From: a virus
Length of the DNA stretch: 20,460 nt
Strand: one strand, 5' to 3'
Virus record (IMG/VR): IMGVR_UViG_3300047564_000285
Coordinates: 1 to 20,460 of that record
Shown: positions 6,424 through 13,473 of the stretch, in pieces
How the letters are laid out: every line of letters begins with the position of its first letter
Position numbering within the stretch: position 1 is the first letter of the stretch
Program-made: the position numbers and the translations under genes
Notes under the pieces: generated by a model
Database searches by the model: none
Told to the model about the DNA's origin: nothing
What the model saw: only the letters and a program-made list of their open reading frames with translations

Positions 6424-7805
6424 TCTGCACAATCACAAGTAGGAGAGTTATCTTCTTGTGACTCTTCAGCCCAGAACTTCTCAATGTCTTCAAGGTCTAA
6501 CGCAGCAAGAGCGTTGCTCTTATCCTGCGTATCTGGCATAACTTGAAGTGAATAGTAGAGAGAAGTCTGTGGACTGTTAAGCCACTCTTCGATGAAGGAT
6601 TGGTTGTAGTTCACAACGTCGCTCCAGCTATTCATGGAATATCCATGCAAGAGACCTGTTGAATTTAACAGGCGCATAATATTATCGGCAACCTTTCGGT
6701 AAGCATCCCAGCCAACTTCGCTGGCGATCTCCACGTCACCGTATTCAAAGTGTTCAACACCAAAGGTGCCACTGTCTCGATCCACCTCATTGGAAATGGG
6801 AGGAGCAATCTCAGGGCAGGTGGTGTAACCATCAAGATCCTGATAGCGATAGCTACAGGAGGCGGTAGGAGCAATGGCAAATGCTCGTACCATGTTGTTT
6901 ACTCGGGCAATCTGTGCTGCCGTTTCAACGCCACGACGCAGCTCATGGGCAAGGAGAGAGGCAGGAGTATGTTCGTGAGGCTCTTTGTTATTCATAGCCT
7001 CCAGAGCATTGCCAAACTCCTCATAGGTTACACCTGAGCGACGGAGCAGGTTAGCCAATCCGAGCATTCCCAGACCGACCTGGCGATCTTCCTGCGGAGC
7101 AAGGTACTCTCCGCTATCTCCGACGCCTGTCTTGGCATGGAGGGCGCACAGCTCTGACATTCCGTTTGCAAATGCACGTTGAATGTCATCGTACTCACAA
7201 GCGCCGAGGTTGACATGCTGCAGTAGACAGGTTCCCCGTGAGGGCAGGTACACTTCCAAACAAACGTTTCCATAAATACGCTTACCGTTACGGTCTACTT
7301 TAGTTTTGTTAAGCCAGATGTCACCTTTCTTAATACCCGTGAGCAACGCTTCTTTAACGTTCTCAGGCGCTGCCTCCCACCAATAGTGGTTAATATCGAC
7401 ACAGCGTTTAACCCAAGGTAGATCAGCCCGACTAGCAGTAATAAACTCCAGCACATCGGGATGATTAAGATCAAGATGAATAACGACAGCTCCATTCTTG
7501 TACACACCACCCCGACGCAGGGTTTCATTTAGGACTGAGTAAATTTTTGCAAACGAGATTGGGCCAGATGCAACCAAGCCCTTGCCGTTCTCATCTCCCT
7601 TGGGTCGGAGTTTGGAAAGGTGGACTGCCACTCCTGCTCCATTTCGGAGAGCGTGAGAAGCAAATCGCCAAGAAGCTTCAATTCCTTCTGGACCCTCCAT
7701 CGTGTCCTCCACCACAAAAACGGTGCAAGACACAGGGAGACGAGATGTTGGATCATCTATCCAAGATTGTACACGACCAGTGCGAGCGATCAGATCAGTA
7801 GACAT
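6420..7805 (-). CDS. nrdA: Ribonucleotide reductase alpha (large) subunit (461 aa)
   Basis: It reduces ribonucleotides to deoxyribonucleotides for phage replication. Visible catalytic features are Cys27 (PVSCT), the thiyl-radical motif N180-V-C182-L-E184, a second cysteine near 193 in TCLLQHVNLGAC, the PTASCS loop, and a C-terminal redox pair Cys457/Cys459 (TCDCAE). Tyr417-Tyr418 (SLYYSL) matches the paired tyrosines that carry the radical in class I enzymes and are not needed in B12-dependent class II enzymes. With the NrdB-like gene coupled downstream, class I is the best call, although similar cyanophage proteins were long labelled class II. It is short for the family and lacks an N-terminal ATP-cone. 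The ATG at 7805, 1 base after the MazG-like stop, is preferred to an in-frame TTG at 7820. Confidence 0.92.
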   Translation of the reverse strand: MSTDLIARTGRVQSWIDDPTSRLPVSCTVFVVEDTMEGPEGIEASWRFASHALRNGAGVAVHLSKLRPKGDENGKGLVASGPISFAKIYSVLNETLRRGGVYKNGAVVIHLDLNHPDVLEFITASRADLPWVKRCVDINHYWWEAAPENVKEALLTGIKKGDIWLNKTKVDRNGKRIYGNVCLEVYLPSRGTCLLQHVNLGACEYDDIQRAFANGMSELCALHAKTGVGDSGEYLAPQEDRQVGLGMLGLANLLRRSGVTYEEFGNALEAMNNKEPHEHTPASLLAHELRRGVETAAQIARVNNMVRAFAIAPTASCSYRYQDLDGYTTCPEIAPPISNEVDRDSGTFGVEHFEYGDVEIASEVGWDAYRKVADNIMRLLNSTGLLHGYSMNSWSDVVNYNQSFIEEWLNSPQTSLYYSLQVMPDTQDKSNALAALDLEDIEKFWAEESQEDNSPTCDCAE

Positions 7806-7806
7806 A

Positions 7807-8187
7807 TTAAACAAGATCAATCAGTTGAGGAAGAAAATAGTTGTGTCCTTTGAGGATCTTACCATCCTCTCGGTAAATTGGTTCACCGTTCTCATCAAGC
7901 TTGCTCATGTTGCTTGCATGTACACGGTTAAAGGCGGAACAAATGTCCCAGTCAAAGGCTGCTGCCATCTGATGAATAACATACAGAAGATCAGTCAACT
8001 CTTTGAGCATGTGTTCGCGTGCTTGTTTGTTGCTGATATCTTTACGAAGCTCACAGAAAGCTTCATTCAATTCAGCATACTCTTCAGCGATCAAAGTCTG
8101 CTGCAGATTCAAAGAGCCAGGCGTCAGATTCGTGGGCAGCCGGTATGCCTTGCGAAAGTGTTTCGCGCTGTTTTCGTAGTTCGTCAC
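7807..8187 (-). CDS. MazG-like nucleoside triphosphate pyrophosphohydrolase (126 aa)
   Basis: All-alpha pyrophosphohydrolase of the MazG type. The metal-binding pattern is seen as EEYAE in the first helix and KELTD (ExxD) in the following one, separated by about 26 residues, then LLYVIHQMAAAF. Such enzymes hydrolyse NTPs or dNTPs to monophosphates; phage versions are proposed to tune nucleotide pools or clear non-canonical dNTPs, consistent with a place just before the reductase. The C-terminus reads YREDGKILKGHNYFLPQL, also seen in cyanophage relatives. The most plausible start is a GTG at 8187 (VTNYENSAKHFRKAY...). An in-frame ATG at 8274 would add 29 residues that look like shadow of the upstream DUF3310 gene. 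Even so, the gene overlaps that one by 104 bases. Confidence 0.82.
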   Translation of the reverse strand: MTNYENSAKHFRKAYRLPTNLTPGSLNLQQTLIAEEYAELNEAFCELRKDISNKQAREHMLKELTDLLYVIHQMAAAFDWDICSAFNRVHASNMSKLDENGEPIYREDGKILKGHNYFLPQLIDLV

Positions 8188-8365
8188 GCTCGTTGGTAAG
8201 GTAGTGGATAGCTTTGTCAAGGTCTTTAATCGGATCGTCTTTGTACCCTGCTCGGCAGATGTACTTGACTGCATTACCTAGATGGTAGTTGAGTCGTTGG
8301 TCTCGGATGAAATCCCAAACTTCGATAGATCCTCTGGTGTAATAGTTGGGGGATTGAAGGGCCAT
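8084..8365 (-). CDS. DUF3310 protein, related to part of T7 gp1.7 (93 aa)
   Basis: The segment SPNYYTRGSIEVWDFIRDQR (residues 5-24) followed by LNYHLGNAVKYICRAGYK and DLDKAIHYLTNERDEL is the DUF3310 signature. The domain also occurs in T7 gp1.7, which has nucleotide kinase activity; whether the short isolated domain keeps any such activity is unknown. The position between the exonuclease and MazG-like genes fits a role in nucleotide metabolism. The C-terminal 34 residues, after the domain, are encoded in DNA that also encodes the start of the MazG-like protein. The first 88 bases overlap the 3' end of the NblA-like gene. No clear Shine-Dalgarno sequence. Confidence 0.85.
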   Translation of the reverse strand: MALQSPNYYTRGSIEVWDFIRDQRLNYHLGNAVKYICRAGYKDDPIKDLDKAIHYLTNERDELRKQRETLSQGIPAAHESDAWLFESAADFDR

Positions 8366-8568
8366 TTAGAAACTAGGTTGGAAACATTGTTGCCAAGGAT
8401 CAGGCTTTGCTTTTGTAAAGCAAGGAAGATTGTAATGATATCCTCTTTCCTGGTATCAGGATGCCGCAAAGCATCCTCAATCTTCCTCATCTTGAACTGC
8501 TGTTCTATCGTCAGTTCCAGGACAGGAGGCGGGGGACCATAGGATTGGTTGGCCGGTGGTGAAGTCAT
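8278..8568 (-). CDS. Possible NblA-like phycobilisome degradation adaptor (96 aa)
   Basis: The central part, LELTIEQQFKMRKIEDAL (17-34) and then ITIFLALQKQSLILGNNVSNLV ending in SKW, resembles NblA: a short N-terminal ELSLEQQFxLR motif, a loop, then a long helix with a Gln/Arg-rich turn and a Lys-Trp end. NblA binds phycobiliproteins and delivers the phycobilisome to the Clp protease. NblA homologues have been reported in cyanophages. Compared with the ~60-residue cyanobacterial protein, this one has a proline-rich N-terminus (YGPPPP) and a C-terminal tail of about 24 residues. The start at 8568 overlaps the exonuclease gene by 92 bases; a later ATG at 8490 would still keep half of the first helix. 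The gene is convincing; the NblA assignment is tentative. Confidence 0.6.
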   Translation of the reverse strand: MTSPPANQSYGPPPPVLELTIEQQFKMRKIEDALRHPDTRKEDIITIFLALQKQSLILGNNVSNLVSKWPFNPPTITPEDLSKFGISSETNDSTTI

Positions 8569-9253
8569 AGTCAGTAGCTTGCAGAATTTTAGCAAGCCTA
8601 GCATTGAGCAAAGCATCGTCGTCTGACAATCCTTTCTCTCGATAGGCTTGACACACAGCCTCCCATGGGAAGTCATGTTTATCAATGAGATCAGCAGCAC
8701 GCTTAACTCCAATACCAGGACAGCCAGGATAGCCATCCGTAGGATCACCTGCTAGTGATTGAATTAAATGCCAGCGGTCTCCATCTTCCTTGGTGATCTC
8801 TTCAACCTCATCACTGAGGTTCCACAGAGCACCAGGAATCTGACGCATATCTTTATCAGGACTTACAATGATAGGAAGATCATCGAAGTCTTGCTGATAC
8901 TTAGTAGCATCAATGCCCAGGGCATCGTCTGCCTCAAGGTTGTCCCGTACAACGGTGCTGAAGTTTTCAATGCACCAGTTTACCAGACGTTTATATCCCA
9001 GGGGCTTGCGTCTGTTTCGGTGACCCTTGTAATCAGGGTAAATTTTTTTCCTAAAATTTTCAGAACTAGAGAAGTACAGGACTATCTCATCGTCCATCAT
9101 AGCGGTCGTGATCTTGTTTATCTCTCGCTCAAAGATGCGAAGAACTTCACTGAAGCTGGATTGAGTAATAATTACATCATTCCCAAAGTCAATGCCTTCT
9201 TCACATGCCTGAGACGACTTGTAAGCAAGATAGTCGGTGTCAATTAACAGCAT
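8477..9253 (-). CDS. 5'-3' exonuclease, T7 gp6-like / FEN family (258 aa)
   Basis: Flap-endonuclease-family nuclease that degrades duplex DNA 5' to 3', removing RNA primers and breaking down host DNA. Metal-binding acidic residues are visible in LLIDTDYLAY (residues 2-11), in RDNLEADDALGI, and in VSPDKDMRQI; the helix-hairpin-helix region follows as LAGDPTDGYPGCPGIGVKRA. Length is slightly less than T7 gp6 (300 residues). The ATG at 9253 overlaps the DNA polymerase stop by one base (TAATG) and has GAGG about 9 bases upstream, so it is preferred to an in-frame start 18 bases earlier. It follows the polymerase just as gp6 follows gp5 (with small genes between) in T7. Confidence 0.93.
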   Translation of the reverse strand: MLLIDTDYLAYKSSQACEEGIDFGNDVIITQSSFSEVLRIFEREINKITTAMMDDEIVLYFSSSENFRKKIYPDYKGHRNRRKPLGYKRLVNWCIENFSTVVRDNLEADDALGIDATKYQQDFDDLPIIVSPDKDMRQIPGALWNLSDEVEEITKEDGDRWHLIQSLAGDPTDGYPGCPGIGVKRAADLIDKHDFPWEAVCQAYREKGLSDDDALLNARLAKILQATDYDFTTGQPILWSPASCPGTDDRTAVQDEED

Positions 9254-10515
9254 TAGTGTACCTCGGCCCAATTCACTCCGATCTTAGCCTCGGCTGCGAT
9301 TGGAACCCGTAGTTTGTAGTATTCACCAGCCTCAGTGGCTGATTGAACGCAGATGTCAGCAACCTGCTGAGCAACGTCTGGTGGACAGCCTAGCGCCTGT
9401 TCATCATGGACAAAAGCATAACGCTCATGCTCAATACCTTTGAGATGATCATCAGTAATGAGCAGCCAACGCTTTGCAATAACGCCAGCAGATGACTGCA
9501 AGAGGAAGTTCAAAGACTTGTGCGGAGAGTCAACATAAATGTGACGTTTATCTACCGCAACGATGTAACCCTTTGCAGCTGCAGCTTTGGTTGCTTCAAC
9601 AAGCTTATCAAGGCCAGGAATGGCATCCATGTAAGCCTGGCGAATCTCAGCACCCTTGGCTTTCGCCTTGTTCGGGGAAAGCATTGGATCGTATGAGAGG
9701 CCGATCTTTTGATCACCCGCTCCATAAAGAAACGCATAGGTTACAGTCTTAACAAGTTTACGGCTGATGCCGATCTTATCGGCGTTCTCTTGGTGAATGT
9801 CACCATTGAGAAGAACATCAGCGTATCTGCCCTCATCATACCTAGCAAGGTAATGGGCAAACACTCTGAGTTCAATGCCTGAAAGGTCGCTATCAACTAG
9901 CTTCCACCCAGGACGAGTAATAAATAGTTCTCGGCAATCAGCATCGCTGCTTACTTGCGCGAGATTGGGACGTGCATGGGCCATGCGATGCGTGGCTGCC
10001 CCAATAAAGCAGGAGTGGTGAAGCCTGCCATTCTTGACCAACTTCAACCATGCATTGTTGCCTTGTGACAGCATTCCGAGCTTCTTCTGTGTCTCAAGAA
10101 TCTCTAGGAATAACAATGCCTCTTCTGTTCCGATCTCTTTGAGAACGGTTTCATCAATAACAGCTTTACCTGTTTCAGTCATCTTGGTTGGCTTCCAACC
10201 TTGGAAGGTTTTGAAGAACCAAGCAATGTGCTCTCGGCTACTGGGATTGAACTCCTTAAGCCTTTGCATCTCTGCTCCAGCTACATAGCCCTGGGTCTTG
10301 TTATCCCGCTTGGGAGTGAACAGGTTACCAGGAACACACCAGCAAAGCTTCTCTGCGGCCTCTCTGAGGCTCTCCAAGCGGCTTAGAAGGGTGTTCTCTA
10401 GCTCTTGGGCTGCCCTCACATCAAAGGGCCATCCTACGGCCTCCTGGAGGGCCATTAGTTCCCCGATACGGTGCTCTAGGAGGACCGCTTCAGGTATTTC
10501 TGAAAATGGTGCCAT
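9253..10515 (-). CDS. DNA polymerase, family A polymerase domain (420 aa; separate frame from exonuclease)
   Basis: Thumb, fingers and palm of a T7 gp5-like polymerase. Motif A is SDLSGIELR with the metal ligand Asp210; motif B (O-helix) is RKLVKTVTYAFLYGAG at 252-267 with Arg252, Lys256 and Tyr260; motif C is FVHDEQ with His370-Asp371-Glu372. The position equivalent to E. coli Pol I 762 (T7 526) is Tyr260. The exonuclease domain that normally precedes it in the same protein is encoded in a different frame at 10476-10991, overlapping by 40 bases. The ATG at 10515 lacks a Shine-Dalgarno sequence, and the true homologous region seems to begin at about PEAVLLEHRIGE (residue 8), so this could be one gene broken by a frameshift. 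Together the parts total ~590 residues, as expected for one cyanophage polymerase. Confidence 0.93.
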   Translation of the reverse strand: MAPFSEIPEAVLLEHRIGELMALQEAVGWPFDVRAAQELENTLLSRLESLREAAEKLCWCVPGNLFTPKRDNKTQGYVAGAEMQRLKEFNPSSREHIAWFFKTFQGWKPTKMTETGKAVIDETVLKEIGTEEALLFLEILETQKKLGMLSQGNNAWLKLVKNGRLHHSCFIGAATHRMAHARPNLAQVSSDADCRELFITRPGWKLVDSDLSGIELRVFAHYLARYDEGRYADVLLNGDIHQENADKIGISRKLVKTVTYAFLYGAGDQKIGLSYDPMLSPNKAKAKGAEIRQAYMDAIPGLDKLVEATKAAAAKGYIVAVDKRHIYVDSPHKSLNFLLQSSAGVIAKRWLLITDDHLKGIEHERYAFVHDEQALGCPPDVAQQVADICVQSATEAGEYYKLRVPIAAEAKIGVNWAEVH

Positions 10516-10991
10516 AGTTTAACTAAAACAGCAACGTCTTGTACACAATAATCCTGCATCTCCTGAGACCACTCAGACCAATCAGCAGTTTTACCAAACT
10601 CACCCTTGTAACACTTAAGGCGGTAACCATAAGCTTCCAGGCTATGTGATCCATACAAACGAGCAGGCATCATAGGCCACTTACGTTTGAGATCAATGTC
10701 CAGGATGTTGGGGTGGAAGAACCTGCTGAGGATTAGTGTATCTATTTGATGATGGTGGTCGAAGAACGGGTAGTGCTTCTTGATCTGGGGCGTGTCATAC
10801 CCAATACCGTTGTGAGCAACAATGAGATCTGCTTCCGCAAGATAATTGATGCCAGTACTGATAGGATAACAATCACCTCCTCGATCATTGTACTGATGTA
10901 CTTCACCAGTATCCAGATCTTGTGTAACCAAACAATGAACAACCGTGGAATCAAAGCCATCAGTCTCAATGTCATAAGCAAGCCTACTCAT
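10476..10991 (-). CDS. 3'-5' proofreading exonuclease domain of the phage DNA polymerase (171 aa)
   Basis: DnaQ-type exonuclease equal to the N-terminal part of T7 gp5. Exo I is YDIETDG (Asp7, Glu9), Exo II is IVAHNGIGYD (about 57-66), and Exo III is DYCVQDVAVL near residue 146. All catalytic acids are present, so proofreading should work if the product folds or joins the polymerase. The frame stops with QKYLKRSS just where the polymerase frame (one base back) begins. AGAGAGG upstream of the ATG at 10991 is a good Shine-Dalgarno sequence. Whether this is a natural two-subunit polymerase, a programmed frameshift or a sequence error cannot be decided from the window alone. Confidence 0.9.
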   Translation of the reverse strand: MSRLAYDIETDGFDSTVVHCLVTQDLDTGEVHQYNDRGGDCYPISTGINYLAEADLIVAHNGIGYDTPQIKKHYPFFDHHHQIDTLILSRFFHPNILDIDLKRKWPMMPARLYGSHSLEAYGYRLKCYKGEFGKTADWSEWSQEMQDYCVQDVAVLVKLWHHFQKYLKRSS

Positions 10992-11088
10992 GCCACCTCT
11001 CTACAAAGTCATCAAAGCCGTGCTTACCGCCACATGGGCGGCTGTAACGGTCTGGTGGAATGTCATAGGATCTCTGTCTTGAAGTCAA
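10984..11088 (-). CDS. Coding-like segment: short gene with TTG start or frameshifted tail of the preceding gene
   Basis: This frame reads SYDIPPDRYSRPCGGKHGF followed by DDFVERWHE and a TAG that overlaps the start of the exonuclease gene by 8 bases, the same style of overlap as elsewhere in the window. It has no ATG; the nearest possible start is a TTG at 11088, giving 34 residues. Alternatively it continues the protein encoded at 11063-11236, which ends in another frame (one base different) just here after FFDFKTEIL. If it is not coding, the 71-base gap would be exceptional within the replication block. Real coding is likely; the form is not settled. Confidence 0.4.
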   Translation of the reverse strand: MTSRQRSYDIPPDRYSRPCGGKHGFDDFVERWHE

Positions 11089-11236
11089 AGAAGCGATCAA
11101 GCTGACGCCAGATCTCGTGATCAATCTTTTCTTCCAGTTGTGCAGGATACGGAATACAGTGTTCAAATTTAAGTATCGCATTGTGGATACCACGGTCAAT
11201 ACAATCTTCCAAAATAGCTACAATATTAGGATTCAT
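11063..11236 (-). CDS. Small conserved cyanophage protein with C-terminal IW..LDRFFDF motif (57 aa)
   Basis: Start at ATG 11236, with GGAG about 7 bases upstream and an 11-base overlap with the preceding gene. The sequence begins MNPNIVAILEDCIDRGI and ends KIDHEIWRQLDRFFDF-KTEIL. Short cyanophage proteins with a similar pattern (LLEDAIERG ... IW.EID.WFDF) are familiar but have no known function. The longer frame to 11308 is not needed. The following frame-shifted coding-like segment at 10984-11073 may be its lost or alternative C-terminus. Confidence 0.75.
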   Translation of the reverse strand: MNPNIVAILEDCIDRGIHNAILKFEHCIPYPAQLEEKIDHEIWRQLDRFFDFKTEIL

Positions 11237-11444
11237 GATGCTCCAGCTCATAGGCGATGGCGAGGAGTTCAAGGCGAATGTCGTCTCGTGTCCAAGCATC
11301 AGGATCACTCCCTTTTAAGTCTTCATACGGGACCACTTGATCCGCAACAGCCCTTAGGACAGCTGCAGCCGTAAGGTGGTCCTCAATTGGTGCAAATTGA
11401 TAGGCATCCAAGATTGCCTGCGCGGCGGGGGAGAGGTCAGTCAT
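11226..11444 (-). CDS. Small conserved cyanophage/cyanobacterial protein, unknown function (72 aa)
   Basis: The product starts MTDLSPAAQAILDAYQFAPI, has a central AAAVLRAVADQVVP motif and ends IRLELLAIAYELEHHES. Proteins with LSPAAQAVLDA ... LRAAADQVVP ... LLAIAAELE are widespread in marine Synechococcus and their viruses and are uncharacterised. GGAG lies 8 bases before the ATG. The start overlaps the upstream stop by 8 bases and the end overlaps the next gene by 11, so it is one of a string of small genes inserted between primase-helicase and polymerase. Predicted mostly helical; no catalytic motif. Confidence 0.82.
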   Translation of the reverse strand: MTDLSPAAQAILDAYQFAPIEDHLTAAAVLRAVADQVVPYEDLKGSDPDAWTRDDIRLELLAIAYELEHHES

Positions 11445-11781
11445 CGAGTTGCTCCAGTGCGCGGCGAATGTAATCAGTGTTGATCAGACCGTAGCGATCT
11501 TCAACTGACTTCAGTTGATCTAGCGCCTGCTGCTTCAAGCTCGGCGGCTTGGGGCGGCGGGCGGCGCGAATCACATCTGCAACATGAGGACCATTTACAA
11601 GCCCCCAAGAATGATTCTGTGCGAATGCACAGCACGCCTCCAGTTCTTGGTCTGCACCCCATTGGGCACCATACCTAGCAAGATACATTTCATCCGGTCC
11701 CATCTCACCAAGATCGCTGCCGTAATACTCCAGCAGCCACTGACGCACCAATTCCGGCGGTGGAGTGATGGGATGTGTCAT
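11437..11781 (-). CDS. Small conserved cyanophage protein, unknown function (114 aa)
   Basis: It opens MTHPITPPPELVRQWLLEYY, contains GAQWGADQELEACCAF (about 38-53), ADVIRAARRPKPPSLKQQAL, and ends TDYIRRALEQL. The ITPPPELV ... AAQWGADQELEACCEW ... LRAARRPKPPSLKEQAL pattern recurs in many marine cyanophage and Synechococcus proteins of no known function, often next to the preceding LSPAAQA type, as here. The ATG forms an ATGA overlap with the stop of the upstream gene. The adjacent cysteines in ACCAF and the basic linker ARRPKPP are the only notable residues. Confidence 0.82.
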   Translation of the reverse strand: MTHPITPPPELVRQWLLEYYGSDLGEMGPDEMYLARYGAQWGADQELEACCAFAQNHSWGLVNGPHVADVIRAARRPKPPSLKQQALDQLKSVEDRYGLINTDYIRRALEQLDD

Positions 11782-11933
11782 TTACCAGTCCACTGATAGG
11801 TCTTATCAACAAACTGTGCCTTGGCTACTGCCTCAGGCGTAGGCGGTTTGGGTTTGTTGAGATACTCATACCAGGGGTGGTTGTACTCAGAAATCGGTTG
11901 TTGGGTCGAACTCGGCTTCGGGTTCAATTTCAT
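11778..11933 (-). CDS. Small hypothetical protein (51 aa)
   Basis: From the ATG at 11933 the product is MKLNPKPSSTQQPISEYNHP, then WYEYLNKPKPPTPEAVAKAQ and a FVDKTYQWTGK end. It overlaps the last 47 bases of the primase-helicase gene and its stop is linked to the next ATG (ATGA). An earlier ATG at 11963 would deepen the overlap. No family is recognised. Gene status is supported mainly by the ATGA coupling and the otherwise empty gap after the helicase stop. Confidence 0.6.
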   Translation of the reverse strand: MKLNPKPSSTQQPISEYNHPWYEYLNKPKPPTPEAVAKAQFVDKTYQWTGK

Positions 11934-13473
11934 GGAATTTACAGGTGTCAAGGTCATAATCAAGGTGACAGGCTACTCCTACTTCTCCAGAGAACCTGTT
12001 CTTAAGTACGCGGACAGTCGTTCTAGAGTTTGCTCGATCCGACTGCTGGTCCCGTTCAAGTGCAATAACTGCATCTGACAGTTGAGCAATAGCTGCCGAA
12101 CCTCGGAGTTGTCCAAGAGTAACTCGGGCTCCTTCCTCGTGGTTGGTGTCATTAGATGTGCGGCGAAGATGGGAAACAAGAAACAGTGAGATACCAGTGC
12201 GTTCAACCAATGACCTCAAGCGGGTCATGGTCACATCAATCATCCTACGTTCATCCCCGTCAAGCCCACTGAGCAGGATTGAGAGGTGATCAAGGAAGAC
12301 ACAACGCACCTCAAGCCCGGTGGCAAGGTACTCAATTCGGTTGTAGATGACATCAGGATCAAAAGAACCAAACCCATCGAAAAGATAGAGATTCCAATTA
12401 GCAAGAGTATCCTGATATGCTTGGGCGAGAGTAGATCGGTCATGGTCTCCAAGGTGCAGTGATTTACCAATAGCAGCGGACATCAGTCCGAGAGCTGTTC
12501 TCCTATTTGACTCTTCGAGAGCCAAGTACCCAACTCGTTCACCGGAACGGAGAAGGTTAGTTGCCAACTCTCTACAGAATGAGGATTTACCAATCCCAGA
12601 TCCAGCAGTAATCGTGACAAGCTCTCCATATCTGATCCCGTGAAGCTTATTCTGTAATCCTCCAAATGGGTATTCATGATCAGCGGGTGGTGTAGGTGTG
12701 GTTACAAGGTCGAGGAGGGTCTTTGCATCAACAATACCATCAGGTCGGTACGTCTTTGCATCCCAAACAGCACGGCGTATGGCTTCCGAGTCACCAGCTT
12801 GCAAGGCATCTGAAGCATCTTTGTATTTCTCCAGTCTTGCAATCTTGACCTTACCTGGAGGCAAGATCTGTGCACACTCTTCTGCAGCCTTTCTACCGGG
12901 CTCATCATTGTCAAAGAAAAGAACAATCTCTTCATAGCCTTGCAGCAACGGCATCACTCTTTGCAATGCCTTCTTAGCACTCTGTGCTCCATCAGGTAGA
13001 GACACATGAGGCCAGGTGGGCATAGCAGCATAGCCTGAAGCTGCGTCTAACTCTCCTTCATAAATAGTAAGTCGTGTTCCTTTATCAGGAAATAAGTTCT
13101 GACCAAACAGCTGGTGATCGACATTCTTGCCCTCCCAGCGAAAAGCCTTGTCTTTGGTTTTGACCTTGGCTCCACATATCTGACCCGAAGAATCATAGTA
13201 GTGGAACCTTAGGAGATCGCCGTCCTTATGGATGCGATACTTCCTGCAGATCTCTTCAGACAACCCACGCTTGGATAAGCGTACAGGTTCGCCTTGAATC
13301 ATAACAGAATAAGCGGTGGTACTTTGAGTGCCATCAGCATGTTCATATGCCCCGCAGGAGAAGCAATACGCATGACCATCAGTATAACGGGCAAGCGCAT
13401 CGCTGCTCCCACAAGAGGGGCAAGGTTCATGCCTTTGAAACTCGCTTTCCGAGTGCTGTTCGGACAGCTTCAT
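11887..13473 (-). CDS. Primase-helicase, T7 gp4-like (528 aa)
   Basis: Bifunctional replisome protein that unwinds DNA and primes lagging-strand synthesis. An N-terminal zinc finger is formed by Cys18, Cys21, Cys37 and Cys40; the TOPRIM primase core shows IYEGELDAAS (Glu139 invariant) and FFDNDEPG (Asp188, Asp190); the RecA-like helicase shows Walker A GSGIGKSS (291-298), the catalytic-type Glu in LALEE (about 320) and a Walker B-like VFLDHLS. The C-terminus is acidic and ends in Phe (FDPTTDF), like T7 gp4, where this tail contacts the polymerase. Length is near T7 gp4 (566). It overlaps the upstream small gene by 47 bases. No strong Shine-Dalgarno sequence precedes the ATG. Confidence 0.96.
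   Translation of the reverse strand: MKLSEQHSESEFQRHEPCPSCGSSDALARYTDGHAYCFSCGAYEHADGTQSTTAYSVMIQGEPVRLSKRGLSEEICRKYRIHKDGDLLRFHYYDSSGQICGAKVKTKDKAFRWEGKNVDHQLFGQNLFPDKGTRLTIYEGELDAASGYAAMPTWPHVSLPDGAQSAKKALQRVMPLLQGYEEIVLFFDNDEPGRKAAEECAQILPPGKVKIARLEKYKDASDALQAGDSEAIRRAVWDAKTYRPDGIVDAKTLLDLVTTPTPPADHEYPFGGLQNKLHGIRYGELVTITAGSGIGKSSFCRELATNLLRSGERVGYLALEESNRRTALGLMSAAIGKSLHLGDHDRSTLAQAYQDTLANWNLYLFDGFGSFDPDVIYNRIEYLATGLEVRCVFLDHLSILLSGLDGDERRMIDVTMTRLRSLVERTGISLFLVSHLRRTSNDTNHEEGARVTLGQLRGSAAIAQLSDAVIALERDQQSDRANSRTTVRVLKNRFSGEVGVACHLDYDLDTCKFHEIEPEAEFDPTTDF

Noticed and set aside
6420-7805. Class II (B12-dependent) reductase label
   Set aside because: The paired C-terminal tyrosines and the coupled NrdB-like gene fit class I better.
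7702-8199. 165-residue open frame on the + strand
   Set aside because: It lies opposite the reductase and MazG-like genes, which have clear family motifs on the minus strand.
8188-8274. N-terminal extension of the MazG-like protein to ATG 8274
   Set aside because: The extra 29 residues are Ser/Thr/Lys-rich shadow of the DUF3310 coding sequence; the domain begins at the GTG at 8187.
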